A DNA stretch of 64,000 nucleotides, from assembly GCA_030427585.1 (NCBI GenBank), contig JAUIBW010000022.1:1-64000 (forward strand), in the 5' to 3' direction. Below, in pieces: positions 52,735 to 61,653 of this stretch. The notes under the pieces are model-generated. The model did no database searches. It was not told the DNA's origin and was given only the letters and a program-made list of their open reading frames with translations. This DNA is from Bacteroidia bacterium. GTDB taxonomy: Bacteria > Bacteroidota > Bacteroidia > Flavobacteriales > Flavobacteriaceae. A program made the position numbers and the translations under genes. Numbering within the stretch: the first letter of the stretch is position 1; every line of letters starts with the position of its first letter.

Positions 52735-53307
52735 ATGCAAAAATTATTGTCTTCGATTTCAAAATGTAATGAGTGTGCGGCGCAATTAGAATTAGGACCA
52801 AGACCGATAGTTTCTGCACATGCTCATAGTAGAATAGTGATCATAGGGCAAGCCCCAGGAAGCATAGTTCATAAGTCGGGAATCCCATGGGATGATAAAA
52901 GTGGGCAGAATTTAAGAGCCTGGATGGGGATAGATGATGAAACGTTCTATAATCCCGAAAAAATAGCACTTGTACCTATGGGGTTTTGTTATCCGGGAAA
53001 AGGGAAATCCGGAGATCTCCCCCCTATAAAAAAATGTGCTCCGTTATGGCATCAAAAACTATTGACTAAAATAGAAAATGTAGAACTTGTTTTACTTATT
53101 GGTAAATATGCTCAAGAATATTATTTGGGCGATCGATTAAAAAGAACATTAACAGATACAGTAAAAAATTATAAAGAATATTTACCAGATTATTTTGTAT
53201 TACCACACCCTTCGCCAAGAAATAATATTTGGCAGGCAAAAAATGAATGGTATAAAAAAGAGGTCATACCACAGTTACAACTACAGGTTCGCTCAATACT
53301 TAAGTAA
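52735..53307 (+). CDS. Uracil-DNA glycosylase family protein
   Basis: A 190-residue protein. The ATG at 52735 is chosen because the upstream in-frame region crosses the terminator of the previous gene. IVIIGQAPGSIVHKSGIPWDDKSGQNLRAWMGI matches the UDG-superfamily motif A (GQAPG), and VLPHPSPRNN is the motif B loop. The protein looks like the short uracil-DNA glycosylase-like subgroup without an iron-sulfur cluster, since only CNECA offers paired cysteines. It may excise uracil or act on another base; activity is not certain. Confidence 0.82.
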   Translation: MQKLLSSISKCNECAAQLELGPRPIVSAHAHSRIVIIGQAPGSIVHKSGIPWDDKSGQNLRAWMGIDDETFYNPEKIALVPMGFCYPGKGKSGDLPPIKKCAPLWHQKLLTKIENVELVLLIGKYAQEYYLGDRLKRTLTDTVKNYKEYLPDYFVLPHPSPRNNIWQAKNEWYKKEVIPQLQLQVRSILK

Positions 53308-53363
53308 TTCGTAATAGAGTTCTATTTTAACTATTATTTCTCTATTTCCAAACAGTTTGTTTT

Positions 53364-54380
53364 TTAAAATGTAATTGCAATTTTCCCTATAGTTTTACCT
53401 GATTCTAATTTTTGATGAGCTTCTTTAAAGTTCTCGGTAGTAAAACCATGAAGAGTACTATTGAGTGTTGATTTAATTTTATTGTTTTCCAGCATGGCGG
53501 ATATTTTATTTAAAATATGATGCTGCTCAATCATATCCTCTGTCTGATACATAGATCTTGTGTACATTAGTTCATAAGATAGGGTGATGCTCTTAGATTT
53601 AAAAGATCCTATATTGATATGGTTATCAGGAGATTCTGCAATAGTACATATATGCCCCTGCGGATCAATTAATTCGATTATGTTTTCCCAATGATCAGAG
53701 GTTCCCGAAAAATTGAGAATGTAGTTTACAGTATTGATGCCTAAAGCATGTATTTCTTCTATGAGATTATGATGATTTACAACATGATCGGCTCCCATAT
53801 TCTGGCACCATAAACGACTTTCGGGACGGGAAGCAGTGGCTATAACGGTTAACTTGGTTAGTTTTTTGGCTAATTGAGTTGCAATAGAGCCAACACCACC
53901 AGCGCCACTAATAATGAGTATCGTTTTTCCTTCTCCCTCTCCTGGGGTTAGTTTGAGTCTGTCGAATAATGTCTCCCAGGCGGTTAACGAAGTTAAAGGC
54001 ATTACAGCAGCTTCGGTATCAGAAATAGTAGTCGGTTTTTTACCTACTATACGTTCATCCACTAATTGATATTCGGCGTTAGATCCGGGACGTGTAATGT
54101 CTCCTGCATAAAACACTTCATCTCCCGTTTTAAACAAGGTTACTTTGTCACCTACTGCTTCAACAATACCTACAGCATCCCAACCTAATATTTTGGGAGA
54201 ATCTAACTCCTGATTTTGCGCACTTTTTTGACGAACTTTATAGTCCACGGGATTCACGCCTACTACCTTAATTTTTATTAATAAATCATGCCCTTTTGGT
54301 ACAGGCCGATCTGTTTCGAACAGAATTAGGCTATTTTCTACACTTATGGGTAATGACGTTTTCATTCCTATTGCTTTCAT
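53364..54380 (-). CDS. Zinc-type alcohol dehydrogenase-like quinone oxidoreductase
   Basis: A 338-residue MDR-superfamily reductase. The N-terminal GroES-like domain has KIKVVGVNPVDYKVRQK and GWDAVGIVEAVGDKV, and the Rossmann domain has IISGAGGVGSIATQLAKKLT. The zinc ligands of true alcohol dehydrogenases are missing, which places it with zinc-independent quinone oxidoreductases of the ZADH/YhfP-like group. It would reduce quinones or enones with NADPH. It is divergent from the AraC gene next door, which is likely its regulator. Confidence 0.9.
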   Translation of the reverse strand: MKAIGMKTSLPISVENSLILFETDRPVPKGHDLLIKIKVVGVNPVDYKVRQKSAQNQELDSPKILGWDAVGIVEAVGDKVTLFKTGDEVFYAGDITRPGSNAEYQLVDERIVGKKPTTISDTEAAVMPLTSLTAWETLFDRLKLTPGEGEGKTILIISGAGGVGSIATQLAKKLTKLTVIATASRPESRLWCQNMGADHVVNHHNLIEEIHALGINTVNYILNFSGTSDHWENIIELIDPQGHICTIAESPDNHINIGSFKSKSITLSYELMYTRSMYQTEDMIEQHHILNKISAMLENNKIKSTLNSTLHGFTTENFKEAHQKLESGKTIGKIAITF

Positions 54381-54404
54381 AAAATATATATTAATAATTT
54401 AGAG

Positions 54405-54412
54405 CAAATTTA
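54405..54412 (-). promoter_or_regulatory. Candidate -7 box for the quinone oxidoreductase gene
   Basis: On the minus strand TAAATTTG fits TANNTTTG and lies 24 bases before the start codon. It directly abuts the plus-strand box at 54413, so one bound regulator could affect both promoters. Confidence 0.4.
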
Positions 54413-54420
54413 TACCTTTG
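54413..54420 (+). promoter_or_regulatory. Candidate -7 box for the AraC regulator gene
   Basis: TACCTTTG fits TANNTTTG. It ends 53 bases before the AraC start codon. Confidence 0.4.
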
Positions 54421-54473
54421 TTGTTGTTTTATAACGGTATATTTTTTCGTTTTAAATGTAAAAATATGTAATT

Positions 54474-55310
54474 ATGGATAAAAAGAATCTATATGAACCT
54501 TTTTCGATTGCTTTTGAGACATTAGATCAATCTCCGGTACATGAGCACAAAAACAGTTTTTTTGAATTGGTTTATATTTTATCAGGGACAGGAATTCAAC
54601 GTGTGAATAAGAACGAATTTCAATATCGTCCCGGACATATGCTTCTATTAACTCCTACAGATATATCTTCTATTGAAATTGATACAACCACACAATTTTT
54701 CTTTTTGAGATTTAATGATATTTATATTAAATCAGGAAAAATAAGTGCTGATAATATTCAACGATTAGAATTTATTCTAAAAAATGCAAATCATCAACCA
54801 GGGTGCATTTTAAGAAATCTAACCGATAAAACATTGGTCAAACCTATGGTTGAAGCCATGATACGTGAATATGTTAACAGAGATTTATACAACAAAGAAA
54901 TTATACAACAGTTAGTGAATACATTAATTGTTATTGTGGCGAGAAATATTGCAAAATACCTTCCTGATGAGGTAGATGCGGGCACAGAAGAAAAAGCGAT
55001 GAACATATTACAATATATACAAGAGAATATATACGACCCTGGCAAATTGAGAACTGAAGAAATTTGTGATCGGTTTGGTATTTCTAAAACATACCTTGGT
55101 CGTTATTTTAAAAAGCATACCAGAGAAACATTACAACAATATATTACGAATTATAGAGTTCGGTTAATAGAAAACAGGCTTCAATATAGTGACATGCGTA
55201 TAACCGAAATTACTGATGAATTAGGATTTACAGATGTTAGCCATCTTAATAAATTCTTTAAGAAGAATAAAGGAATTAGTCCTACAAGGTATAGGAAAGA
55301 ATTTATATAG
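54474..55310 (+). CDS. AraC family transcriptional regulator with cupin sensor
   Basis: A 278-residue regulator. The N-terminal cupin domain (about 10-95) has SPVHEHKNSFFELVYILSGTGIQ and FQYRPGHMLLLTPTD. The C-terminal AraC DNA-binding domain (about 175-278) has two HTHs, with TEEICDRFGISKTYLGRYFKKH and ITEITDELGFTDVSHLNKFFKK. It is divergent from the quinone oxidoreductase gene, and the promoter boxes touch, so it most likely controls that gene. The inducer is unknown. Confidence 0.9.
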   Translation: MDKKNLYEPFSIAFETLDQSPVHEHKNSFFELVYILSGTGIQRVNKNEFQYRPGHMLLLTPTDISSIEIDTTTQFFFLRFNDIYIKSGKISADNIQRLEFILKNANHQPGCILRNLTDKTLVKPMVEAMIREYVNRDLYNKEIIQQLVNTLIVIVARNIAKYLPDEVDAGTEEKAMNILQYIQENIYDPGKLRTEEICDRFGISKTYLGRYFKKHTRETLQQYITNYRVRLIENRLQYSDMRITEITDELGFTDVSHLNKFFKKNKGISPTRYRKEFI

Positions 55311-55373
55311 GTTTGCAATTGTTTTACCATATAAACCTATATTATTTTTCTGAACTATTATTCTTATGGTATG

Positions 55374-56267
55374 CTAATTTAAATCGGTATTCTGTTTATA
55401 GTGTTCTAAAATCATTTGAAAGAAAATTTTAGAAGCTTTTTTTTGATAATTACCTTTAAGATATCGTATGGCCGATCGTAATTTAAGCTTCTTTTTATTT
55501 ATAGGAATACTCTTAAGTGTAGGCAAATATTGTGTGGTCGATTTTGTAAGGACAGTTGCCCATTTTCCGGTTTCAATGAGTCGAATTAGGGTGGGAATAT
55601 GATTTAATTCTATTTGATATTGATAAGGAAGTTCATGTGTTCTAAATGCTATATCCAGAACTTTTCTGGTGGTAAACCCTTCTGCTGGTACAGCCAGCTT
55701 TATTGTATTAAGCTCTTCGATACTGATTTGTTTTTTATGAGCAAGTTCATGCGATTTATGTATTACCAGTGTTAAATAAGATTGAAACAAAGGAATAGTA
55801 GTAATCATCTGATCATCTGTTGCCTTATTAAAAGATAAAATGAAGTCTAACATACCTGACTTAAGCTTTTCTATTAATTCATCTGATGTACCAAAGAAAG
55901 CTTTCACTTGTATAGCAGGAAATTTTGTAGAAAAGGATATCAATGTTTCTGTAAACAAATTAGTTAACCCATAGGTTACTCCAATATGTAAAGTTCCTGA
56001 TTGTAGATTTTGTAAATCCTCTATCAATTGTTTGGCATTTTCGGCATTTTTAAGCGTATGCCGAGCACGGGTTAGAAATAATGAACCAGCTTCTGTAAGT
56101 TGTATTCTCTTTCCGATTCTATCAAAAAGAGGAACCCCTAATTCCTCTTCTAATAGCTTTATTTGCTGCGAAAGCGCACTTTGTGTTATGAATACTTTAT
56201 GAGCGGCTTCGGTAAAATTTAAACACTCTGCCGCTTTAACAAAATAGTTCAACTGGCGTAATTCCAT
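55374..56267 (-). CDS. LysR family transcriptional regulator
   Basis: A 297-residue LTTR. The winged helix (1-60) reads MELRQLNYFVKAAECLNFTE and ITQSALSQQIKLLEEELGV. The effector domain (about 90-290) has the periplasmic-binding-protein fold with LHIGVTYGLTNL and KLAVPAEGFTTRKVLD. It is divergent from the MFS transporter gene. Two near-identical direct repeats in the shared upstream region are good candidates for its binding sites. The ligand is probably a substrate of that transporter. Confidence 0.93.
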   Translation of the reverse strand: MELRQLNYFVKAAECLNFTEAAHKVFITQSALSQQIKLLEEELGVPLFDRIGKRIQLTEAGSLFLTRARHTLKNAENAKQLIEDLQNLQSGTLHIGVTYGLTNLFTETLISFSTKFPAIQVKAFFGTSDELIEKLKSGMLDFILSFNKATDDQMITTIPLFQSYLTLVIHKSHELAHKKQISIEELNTIKLAVPAEGFTTRKVLDIAFRTHELPYQYQIELNHIPTLIRLIETGKWATVLTKSTTQYLPTLKSIPINKKKLKLRSAIRYLKGNYQKKASKIFFQMILEHYKQNTDLN

Positions 56268-56276
56268 TATTAATAA

Positions 56277-56321
56277 GTTTTGCTAATGTATATAATAAGA
56301 AAATAATGTTTTACTAATGTA
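56277..56321. promoter_or_regulatory. Candidate LysR binding sites (two direct repeats)
   Basis: GTTTTGCTAATGTA (56277-56290) and GTTTTACTAATGTA (56308-56321) differ at one position and are 31 bp apart, about three helical turns. They lie between the lysR and MFS start codons. Assignment to LysR is from position and spacing. Confidence 0.55.
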
Positions 56322-56385
56322 AAAATAATTTTAAACTTTGCACTTCAATTCCTTTCTAACTTTAATAGAAAAGGGGAAATACAAA

Positions 56386-57600
56386 ATGAAAACAAAAGCA
56401 GAAAGAAATACAAGACGTTATAAAGATATCCGAAAAGCCGTCTTTATCCCCGGTTTAGCTGCTTTCTCACAATTTTATATGTTTCAGCCATTATTACCAT
56501 CATTAAGCGAGAGTTTTTTAGTGTCTCCGGCCGTTAGTAGCCTGGTTGTTTCGTCCTCTATGATTGGTATTGCTATAGGTCTTTTTATGTTTGCGTTTTA
56601 TGCAGATATGATGCATCGTAAAAAATTAATGTTAATAGCTTTATTTCTATCTTCATTAATTACAATGTTTTCAGCAATTTCATGGAGTTTTAATGTATTG
56701 GTTGTTTTTGGCTTTATAAAAGGTTTTTTGTTATCGGGAGTGATAGCGGTTGCTATTGTTTATATTTCTGAAGAAGTTGAGGTAAGGTATGTTGGGATTG
56801 TAATTGGGATATATTTAGCCGGAAATGTATTAGGTGGTATGTGGGGGCGTGTGGTTGCAGGTTTAATTTCTAGTTGGTATGACTGGAGAATAGCTACATT
56901 GTTTATAGGAGGTGTAGGAATGGTATTAAGCACTTTCTTTATGAGACTTTTGCCACAATCCTTAAACTTTAACTCTCAAAAAATTCAAACATTTCAAAAG
57001 CTAATGTACATGAAAAACTTCCTTAAAAATCCGTTGTTTTTGGGAGTTTATGTTTTGATGATCTTAATGATGGGTACTTTTGTGAGCGTTTATAATTATT
57101 TAAGTTTCAGGCTAGAAATGCCTCCTTTTTCACTTCCGCATTATGTTATTTCCTTATTGTTTCTAATTTATATTACGGGAGTAGGAGGGACAATAACAAT
57201 TGGGGCCTTAACTAACCGAATGCACTCTTTTCGTATGCTTAAAATCCTGTTAGTACTATTTCTAATAGGAACATTAGGACTATTTGTAGAAGAGTTGTGG
57301 TTATTAGTATTAGGTTTAAGCTTACTTACGTTTAGTTTATTAGGGATTCAGACCGTGGTAAACAAGATCATATCTCAATATGCAATTGAAGGAAAAAGCA
57401 CGGCAAATTGCTTATACTTAATATGTCAGTACATGGGAGCAGGGGGTATTGGAAGTTTAACAGGGCATATATTATCAAAATGGGGATGGTCTAATTTTCT
57501 TTTTACTTTAATAGAATTCATTCTTTTTTCATTACTATTATTTATGCTGTGTGCTAAGAGGTATATCTATACATATAAATTAACAAAAGAGGTTTTTTAG
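56386..57600 (+). CDS. MFS efflux transporter
   Basis: A 404-residue major facilitator protein with 12 predicted helices. The ATG at 56386 is preceded by AAAGGGGAAAT and is preferred over an upstream TTG. The signature MIGIAIGLFMFAFYADMMHRKKLM is the conserved loop 2-3 motif of the drug/proton antiporter group, and GNVLGGMWGRVVAGLIS is the helix-5 antiporter motif. It resembles the YnfM/AraJ-like branch that exports arabinose-like or drug molecules. It is divergent from lysR. A DMT exporter gene follows 42 bases later and may be co-transcribed. Confidence 0.88.
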   Translation: MKTKAERNTRRYKDIRKAVFIPGLAAFSQFYMFQPLLPSLSESFLVSPAVSSLVVSSSMIGIAIGLFMFAFYADMMHRKKLMLIALFLSSLITMFSAISWSFNVLVVFGFIKGFLLSGVIAVAIVYISEEVEVRYVGIVIGIYLAGNVLGGMWGRVVAGLISSWYDWRIATLFIGGVGMVLSTFFMRLLPQSLNFNSQKIQTFQKLMYMKNFLKNPLFLGVYVLMILMMGTFVSVYNYLSFRLEMPPFSLPHYVISLLFLIYITGVGGTITIGALTNRMHSFRMLKILLVLFLIGTLGLFVEELWLLVLGLSLLTFSLLGIQTVVNKIISQYAIEGKSTANCLYLICQYMGAGGIGSLTGHILSKWGWSNFLFTLIEFILFSLLLFMLCAKRYIYTYKLTKEVF

Positions 57601-57642
57601 AGCAGATTATAATCCAGTTTTAAAGAATAAATTTATTTAACT

Positions 57643-58530
57643 ATGCTAAAATCTAATTACTTATTATTTATAATTCCAGCATTAATATGGGGCTCTACGT
57701 GGTATATTATTAAATATCAATTAGGAACTGTAGACCCAATAGTTTCTGTAGCTTATCGATTTGGATTAGGAGGTATTATATTATTAGGATATTCTAAGAT
57801 TAGAAAACTTCCGTTATCATTTACAAAGCAACAACACTTTTTTATTGCTTTACAGGGAGTTCTCCTATTTGGAACAAATTATTGGTTGGTATATTTATCA
57901 GAACAATATCTAAGTAGTGGGTTAGTGGCTGTAGCGTTTTCTACGCTAATTTTTATGAACATAGTTTTTGGGGCGATATTTTTAGGAGATAAAATAAAAA
58001 AACAAATCATAATAGGGGCTATTTTCGGACTTTTAGGAACGGTTCTGATATACCAGGCCGAGTTTAGAAGGATAGATTTAACCAATGATCAACTTAAAGG
58101 ATTGATATTTTGTATTTGCTCTATCATTTTTGCTTCTTTAGGAAATATTACTTCGTCAAATAATCAACGAAAATTTAAACTTCCTGTTATCCAAACCAAT
58201 GGTTTCGGAATGCTATACGGCGCTGCTGCAATGTTATTAATAGCTTTGTTTAGCGGAAAATCAATACATTTTGATACTTCATTTTCTTATATCTCATCAT
58301 TGGCATATTTAACGATTTTCGGATCTATTATTGCATTTACTTCTTACCTTACTTTAATAGGCAAAATAGGAGCAAGTAAAGCGGCCTACGTTATAGTGGT
58401 AATACCAGTGATAGCCTTAACTATTTCTACCATTTTTGAAGGATATAAACCCGACATATACGCTTTTATGGGAATTGTACTTATTATTTTGGGGAATGTA
58501 TTGGCATTGAGAAACAAAAAAACACGCTAA
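57643..58530 (+). CDS. EamA/DMT family transporter
   Basis: A 295-residue membrane protein of ten helices arranged as two EamA repeats (about 4-135 and 150-290). The opening LLFIIPALIWGSTWYIIKYQLGTVDPIVSVAYRFGLGGIIL and the closing SKAAYVIVVIPVIALTISTIFEGYKPDIYAFMGIVLIILGN are characteristic. Members export metabolites or amino acids. With the MFS pump upstream it may serve the same LysR-controlled response, but the substrate cannot be told. Confidence 0.9.
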   Translation: MLKSNYLLFIIPALIWGSTWYIIKYQLGTVDPIVSVAYRFGLGGIILLGYSKIRKLPLSFTKQQHFFIALQGVLLFGTNYWLVYLSEQYLSSGLVAVAFSTLIFMNIVFGAIFLGDKIKKQIIIGAIFGLLGTVLIYQAEFRRIDLTNDQLKGLIFCICSIIFASLGNITSSNNQRKFKLPVIQTNGFGMLYGAAAMLLIALFSGKSIHFDTSFSYISSLAYLTIFGSIIAFTSYLTLIGKIGASKAAYVIVVIPVIALTISTIFEGYKPDIYAFMGIVLIILGNVLALRNKKTR

Positions 58531-58601
58531 TTAGATTCTTACCAAACTAAAGGAAACTACATATCCATTTATCACAATATACTAATCAATAGATTTGTTG
58601 T

Positions 58602-58730
58602 ATGAACCTGTCATTTGAAAAATATTTCATTTGGTCTTTCCTTATGAAGAAAATTATAAAGAAATTTAATAAACAGGATAAAGAAAAATTTCTTGCAGAA
58701 ATTAAAAAAAGGAAAGATTATATGGATTAA
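58602..58730 (+). CDS. Possible 42-residue basic small protein
   Basis: A small ORF beginning MNLSFEKYFIWSFLMKKI and ending in a lysine-rich helix (KEKFLAEIKKRKDYMD). It has an ATG and a protein-like amphipathic composition, and it fills part of the gap between the EamA and LytTR genes. There is no family match I can name and no ribosome-binding clue. It could be a genuine small protein or a chance frame in AT-rich DNA. Confidence 0.3.
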   Translation: MNLSFEKYFIWSFLMKKIIKKFNKQDKEKFLAEIKKRKDYMD

Positions 58731-58782
58731 AAAAACGATTCGAACCTTTTAAAAATCTTACTTTTGATGAAAAAAAATCTTA

Positions 58783-59682
58783 ATGTCTCGACATTACATT
58801 ACCAAAATCATACATAAACCCTACCCTTATTTATTTTATTTCAAAAGAAATATAATACTTGCTTTTGTACTGGGAATGTTGATCTACGTTATTAATGTAT
58901 TAGCTGTAGATGAAAATGATGTAAATACAAACTTTGTCTTTTCAAAACCTCTTCTCTGTATACTTGCAGGATTAATGACATTTTTGGGTATTCTCTTGGT
59001 ACTCGAAGTTATACCTCGAGTATTTTTTAAGCCTGATTTAAAAGAAAATTGGACTATAGGAAAAGAATGCCTTTTAATCGTTTTACTTCTTTTTGTGATT
59101 ACTATTTTTAATAACACCCTATCCCTTATAATCAGTAAAAAACCTTTTGATAATATCATATTACATTTTTTAAATTCATCGTTATACGTCGTTCTTCTTG
59201 GTATTGTTCCAGCTTTTCTTCTTGTCTGGCTCAACTATACCATTCTTTTAAAAGAAAATTTAAAAAAAATTTCTCTGTATAATAAACAACTTGAATCTAG
59301 AATTACATTTACAGAGAGTGACATATCTAATGTTATAAGGATACAAACTAATAATAAAAATGAAGTTCTGGAGTTAGATCTTAACTCCTTTTTATTTGCT
59401 AAATCTGAAGGAAATTATATAGATGTTTTTACCAAAATATCTGGTAAAGTACGCTGCAAACCGTATCGACTTACGATTCAAAAGTTAGAAGAAGAACTTG
59501 GTAATTATGTATTTATTATTAATACCCATCGATCGTATGTGATAAATATTAGAAACATAAGTACTACCTCTGGCAACGCCAGGAATTATCGCATTAGTTT
59601 TGAAGGAGTCCCTCATGAAGTTCCTGTGTCAAGAAATAAATTTCAGGCATTTAAAGATGCTTTTACTTTTAAAAAAGTGTAA
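58783..59682 (+). CDS. LytTR-type membrane transcription regulator
   Basis: A 299-residue protein. Four transmembrane helices occupy about 22-165, then a short coiled linker (ENLKKISLYNKQLES) leads to a C-terminal LytTR DNA-binding domain (about 195-295) with ELDLNSFLFAKSEGNYIDVFTK and FIINTHRSYVINIRNI. There is no receiver domain, so it is a one-component membrane-bound regulator of the kind frequent in Flavobacteriaceae. It converges on a beta-barrel candidate and an esterase gene. A hairpin terminator starts at its stop codon. Confidence 0.9.
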   Translation: MSRHYITKIIHKPYPYLFYFKRNIILAFVLGMLIYVINVLAVDENDVNTNFVFSKPLLCILAGLMTFLGILLVLEVIPRVFFKPDLKENWTIGKECLLIVLLLFVITIFNNTLSLIISKKPFDNIILHFLNSSLYVVLLGIVPAFLLVWLNYTILLKENLKKISLYNKQLESRITFTESDISNVIRIQTNNKNEVLELDLNSFLFAKSEGNYIDVFTKISGKVRCKPYRLTIQKLEEELGNYVFIINTHRSYVINIRNISTTSGNARNYRISFEGVPHEVPVSRNKFQAFKDAFTFKKV

Positions 59683-59704
59683 CCTTTGATAAGATTACAC
59701 TTTT
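59673..59704. terminator. Terminator at the end of the LytTR gene
   Basis: The stem AAAAGTGTAA / TTACACTTTT with a 12-nt loop contains the LytTR stop codon. Its A and T flanks let it also serve the convergent minus-strand gene. Confidence 0.7.
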
Positions 59705-59731
59705 AAAAAATGTTGATATTAAATATGTTTT

Positions 59732-60352
59732 CTACAATGTATACCCCAGACCTAGCCCTATGAAAAATCGAGAATCAAAATCTGCAGGCCTATTTCTTCC
59801 TTCATCTAAAAACCCTTTTAAAGAGAGCCATGCAAATGCACTAACACTAAATTTATTAATGTTGTAACCAAGAGATTGAGAAAAACCATAATTGAAATAC
59901 ACATATTCATTTTTATACTTTTCGAATACCGAATGTTGAGGTATTTTTAATGTCCCTTTAGATTTTAAATGTGTTGCTCCTACAAAAGGCTCTAGCGACA
60001 GATAGAATTTTTTCTTGTTAAAGGGGTAATAAGTAACATCAAAGATAGAATACAACCCTATATCTCTTGTGTAACCTTCTACATAATCGGTAAACAAATT
60101 ATCTGTTTCGGCTATGTAACTATTTTGATGGGCCACACCATACAATAATGTAAAATGTTTGCTATCTAAGCACATTAACTTTCCTTTAAATATATACCCA
60201 TAGTTTTTTCCATAGCTGGTATTTACAATATCTTGGGTATATAAAAGTTCTAATTTCCATCGCTTTTGATAGGTTTCTTCGTTTCCTTTTTGTCTTTGAG
60301 CCAGTGCGGGTAATGCTAGAAAAAATAAAAGAACTATTACGTAGTTTTTCAT
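59732..60352 (-). CDS. Exported beta-rich protein, probable outer-membrane barrel
   Basis: A 206-residue protein with a signal peptide (MKNYVIVLLFFLALPALAQ). The rest alternates aromatic and polar residues in strands of 8-10 residues (WKLELLYTQDIVNTSYGKNYGYIF, KKFYLSLEPFVGATHLKS, KNEYVYFNYGFSQSLGYNI) and ends in GLGLGYTL with a terminal aromatic-containing strand, as in small outer-membrane barrels. I do not recognise the family. It starts 10 bases after the esterase gene, so the two form an operon. Confidence 0.7.
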   Translation of the reverse strand: MKNYVIVLLFFLALPALAQRQKGNEETYQKRWKLELLYTQDIVNTSYGKNYGYIFKGKLMCLDSKHFTLLYGVAHQNSYIAETDNLFTDYVEGYTRDIGLYSIFDVTYYPFNKKKFYLSLEPFVGATHLKSKGTLKIPQHSVFEKYKNEYVYFNYGFSQSLGYNINKFSVSAFAWLSLKGFLDEGRNRPADFDSRFFIGLGLGYTL

Positions 60353-60362
60353 GATGCTGTAT

Positions 60363-61172
60363 TTATAAAATTATGGATAATCCTTTTTTTAAGGTGACAA
60401 TGGGGCTATTTCTATGAGAAGTGTTTTTTAATCTCTCATGATGTAGAATAAAACCAGTGTAAGACCGCTTACTTATTTTTTCAGTAAAGGCATTATGAAA
60501 AAGATTGATTGATGCCCCTTCTAAATCGCCAACAGTTATATAAAGATTTTTGTCTAGTGAATCGTGTGTGTCGAAATAGTATTGTTCTAAATGGAATAGA
60601 TATGCATTATGCCACATGATATTTGAACTTGCAGCAATAGTATTATCAAAAGGATTGGGTTGATCTTGCTGAAATAACATATACAAAGCAAGATATCCGC
60701 CTAGAGAATGGCCAAATAATGTCCTGTCAACGCTTCCAATCTTAAGTTCATTTTCGATATGAGGAATAAGTTCGTTATTTATAAAATTAATAAATCTTTT
60801 AGCACCTCCCGAAGCCCCGGGAAAATCAATGTCTTTGGGATAAGAATAATCTCTTCCTCTTCTGTTTTTATTAGCATATCCTACTCCGATAAGAATGATA
60901 TCTTCTCTACTAGATTCTGCAATAATATCTGCTGCTTCTTTAAAATAATCATCCCCATCTAACATGTAGATTGTATGATAGCTATTCGAAGGATCATAAG
61001 TCTGAGGATACAAAATATTAATATTATACGTAGTATTCGTATAAACTGATGTTATTGCAAAAGGATGATTGTTTTTTATTGAAGAAAGGTTGTCCTTCTC
61101 GCAACTGTTTAGGCCTAATATGGGAATGATTAAATACAAAAAAGCCATAGAATTCGGAATAATTTTTTTCAT
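60363..61172 (-). CDS. Alpha/beta-hydrolase esterase lipoprotein (Fes/IroE-like family)
   Basis: A 269-residue lipoprotein (LNSC lipobox, Cys24) with an esterase domain of the putative-esterase group. NINILYPQTYDPSNSYHTIYMLDGDDYF opens the fold, and the nucleophile is S156 in TLFGHSLGGYLALYML. An Asp in ITVGDLEGA and a His in the C-terminal HHERLKNTSHRNSP region complete a likely triad. This family includes siderophore esterases and feruloyl-type esterases. It is co-transcribed with the downstream barrel candidate, which could suggest joint envelope work. Confidence 0.85.
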   Translation of the reverse strand: MKKIIPNSMAFLYLIIPILGLNSCEKDNLSSIKNNHPFAITSVYTNTTYNINILYPQTYDPSNSYHTIYMLDGDDYFKEAADIIAESSREDIILIGVGYANKNRRGRDYSYPKDIDFPGASGGAKRFINFINNELIPHIENELKIGSVDRTLFGHSLGGYLALYMLFQQDQPNPFDNTIAASSNIMWHNAYLFHLEQYYFDTHDSLDKNLYITVGDLEGASINLFHNAFTEKISKRSYTGFILHHERLKNTSHRNSPIVTLKKGLSIIL

Positions 61173-61431
61173 AGGGATTCATTTTTTTAATTTTTAATTC
61201 CAGCAAAAATATTTTTGAAACCTTGATATATCGCTTGAAACAGGATGATTGGTACGAAGTGTCACCTTTTTGTGATGTACTGGAGTCTTAGATAAGAGAT
61301 AAATTCATTTAGAGAAAGAGAGGGGATATGATAGGAGGTATACAAATATTCTTTACTTCTTGTAAATTGAAGCAATTATAAACAATGTTTTTATCCTCAT
61401 TACCAATTAGACATTACTTTGTATTGGTATT

Positions 61432-61617
61432 TTAAATAGCAAAAACTACATGTAGAATACCATCCTGGCTTACTTCTAATATTTTTCAATTATCGGGGAT
61501 GATGTCTTCAATGCATGCGCCATTTTCTTTTAGCTTTAAGCCTTCGCTTTGCCCAAAAGGAGGTAATGAGAGTAAGGTTAAGGACATTAGTACGTTTATA
61601 CTAATAGTTCTTTTATG
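61432..61617 (-). pseudogene. Decayed gene for a small secreted protein
   Basis: On the minus strand one frame reads a signal-peptide-like KRTISINVLMSLTLLSLPPF, then GQSEGLKLKENGACIEDIIP, DN, an in-frame TGA, then KILEVSQDGILHVVFAI and a TAA at 61432-61434. The segment resembles the start of secreted proteins with an IPDNWKIL-type motif, where the TGA replaces the Trp codon. The upstream start codon is also lost. It is therefore a broken and truncated gene. Confidence 0.5.
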
Positions 61618-61653
61618 ATTTTAAAAGGGTCGATTATAAAACTATACTATACT

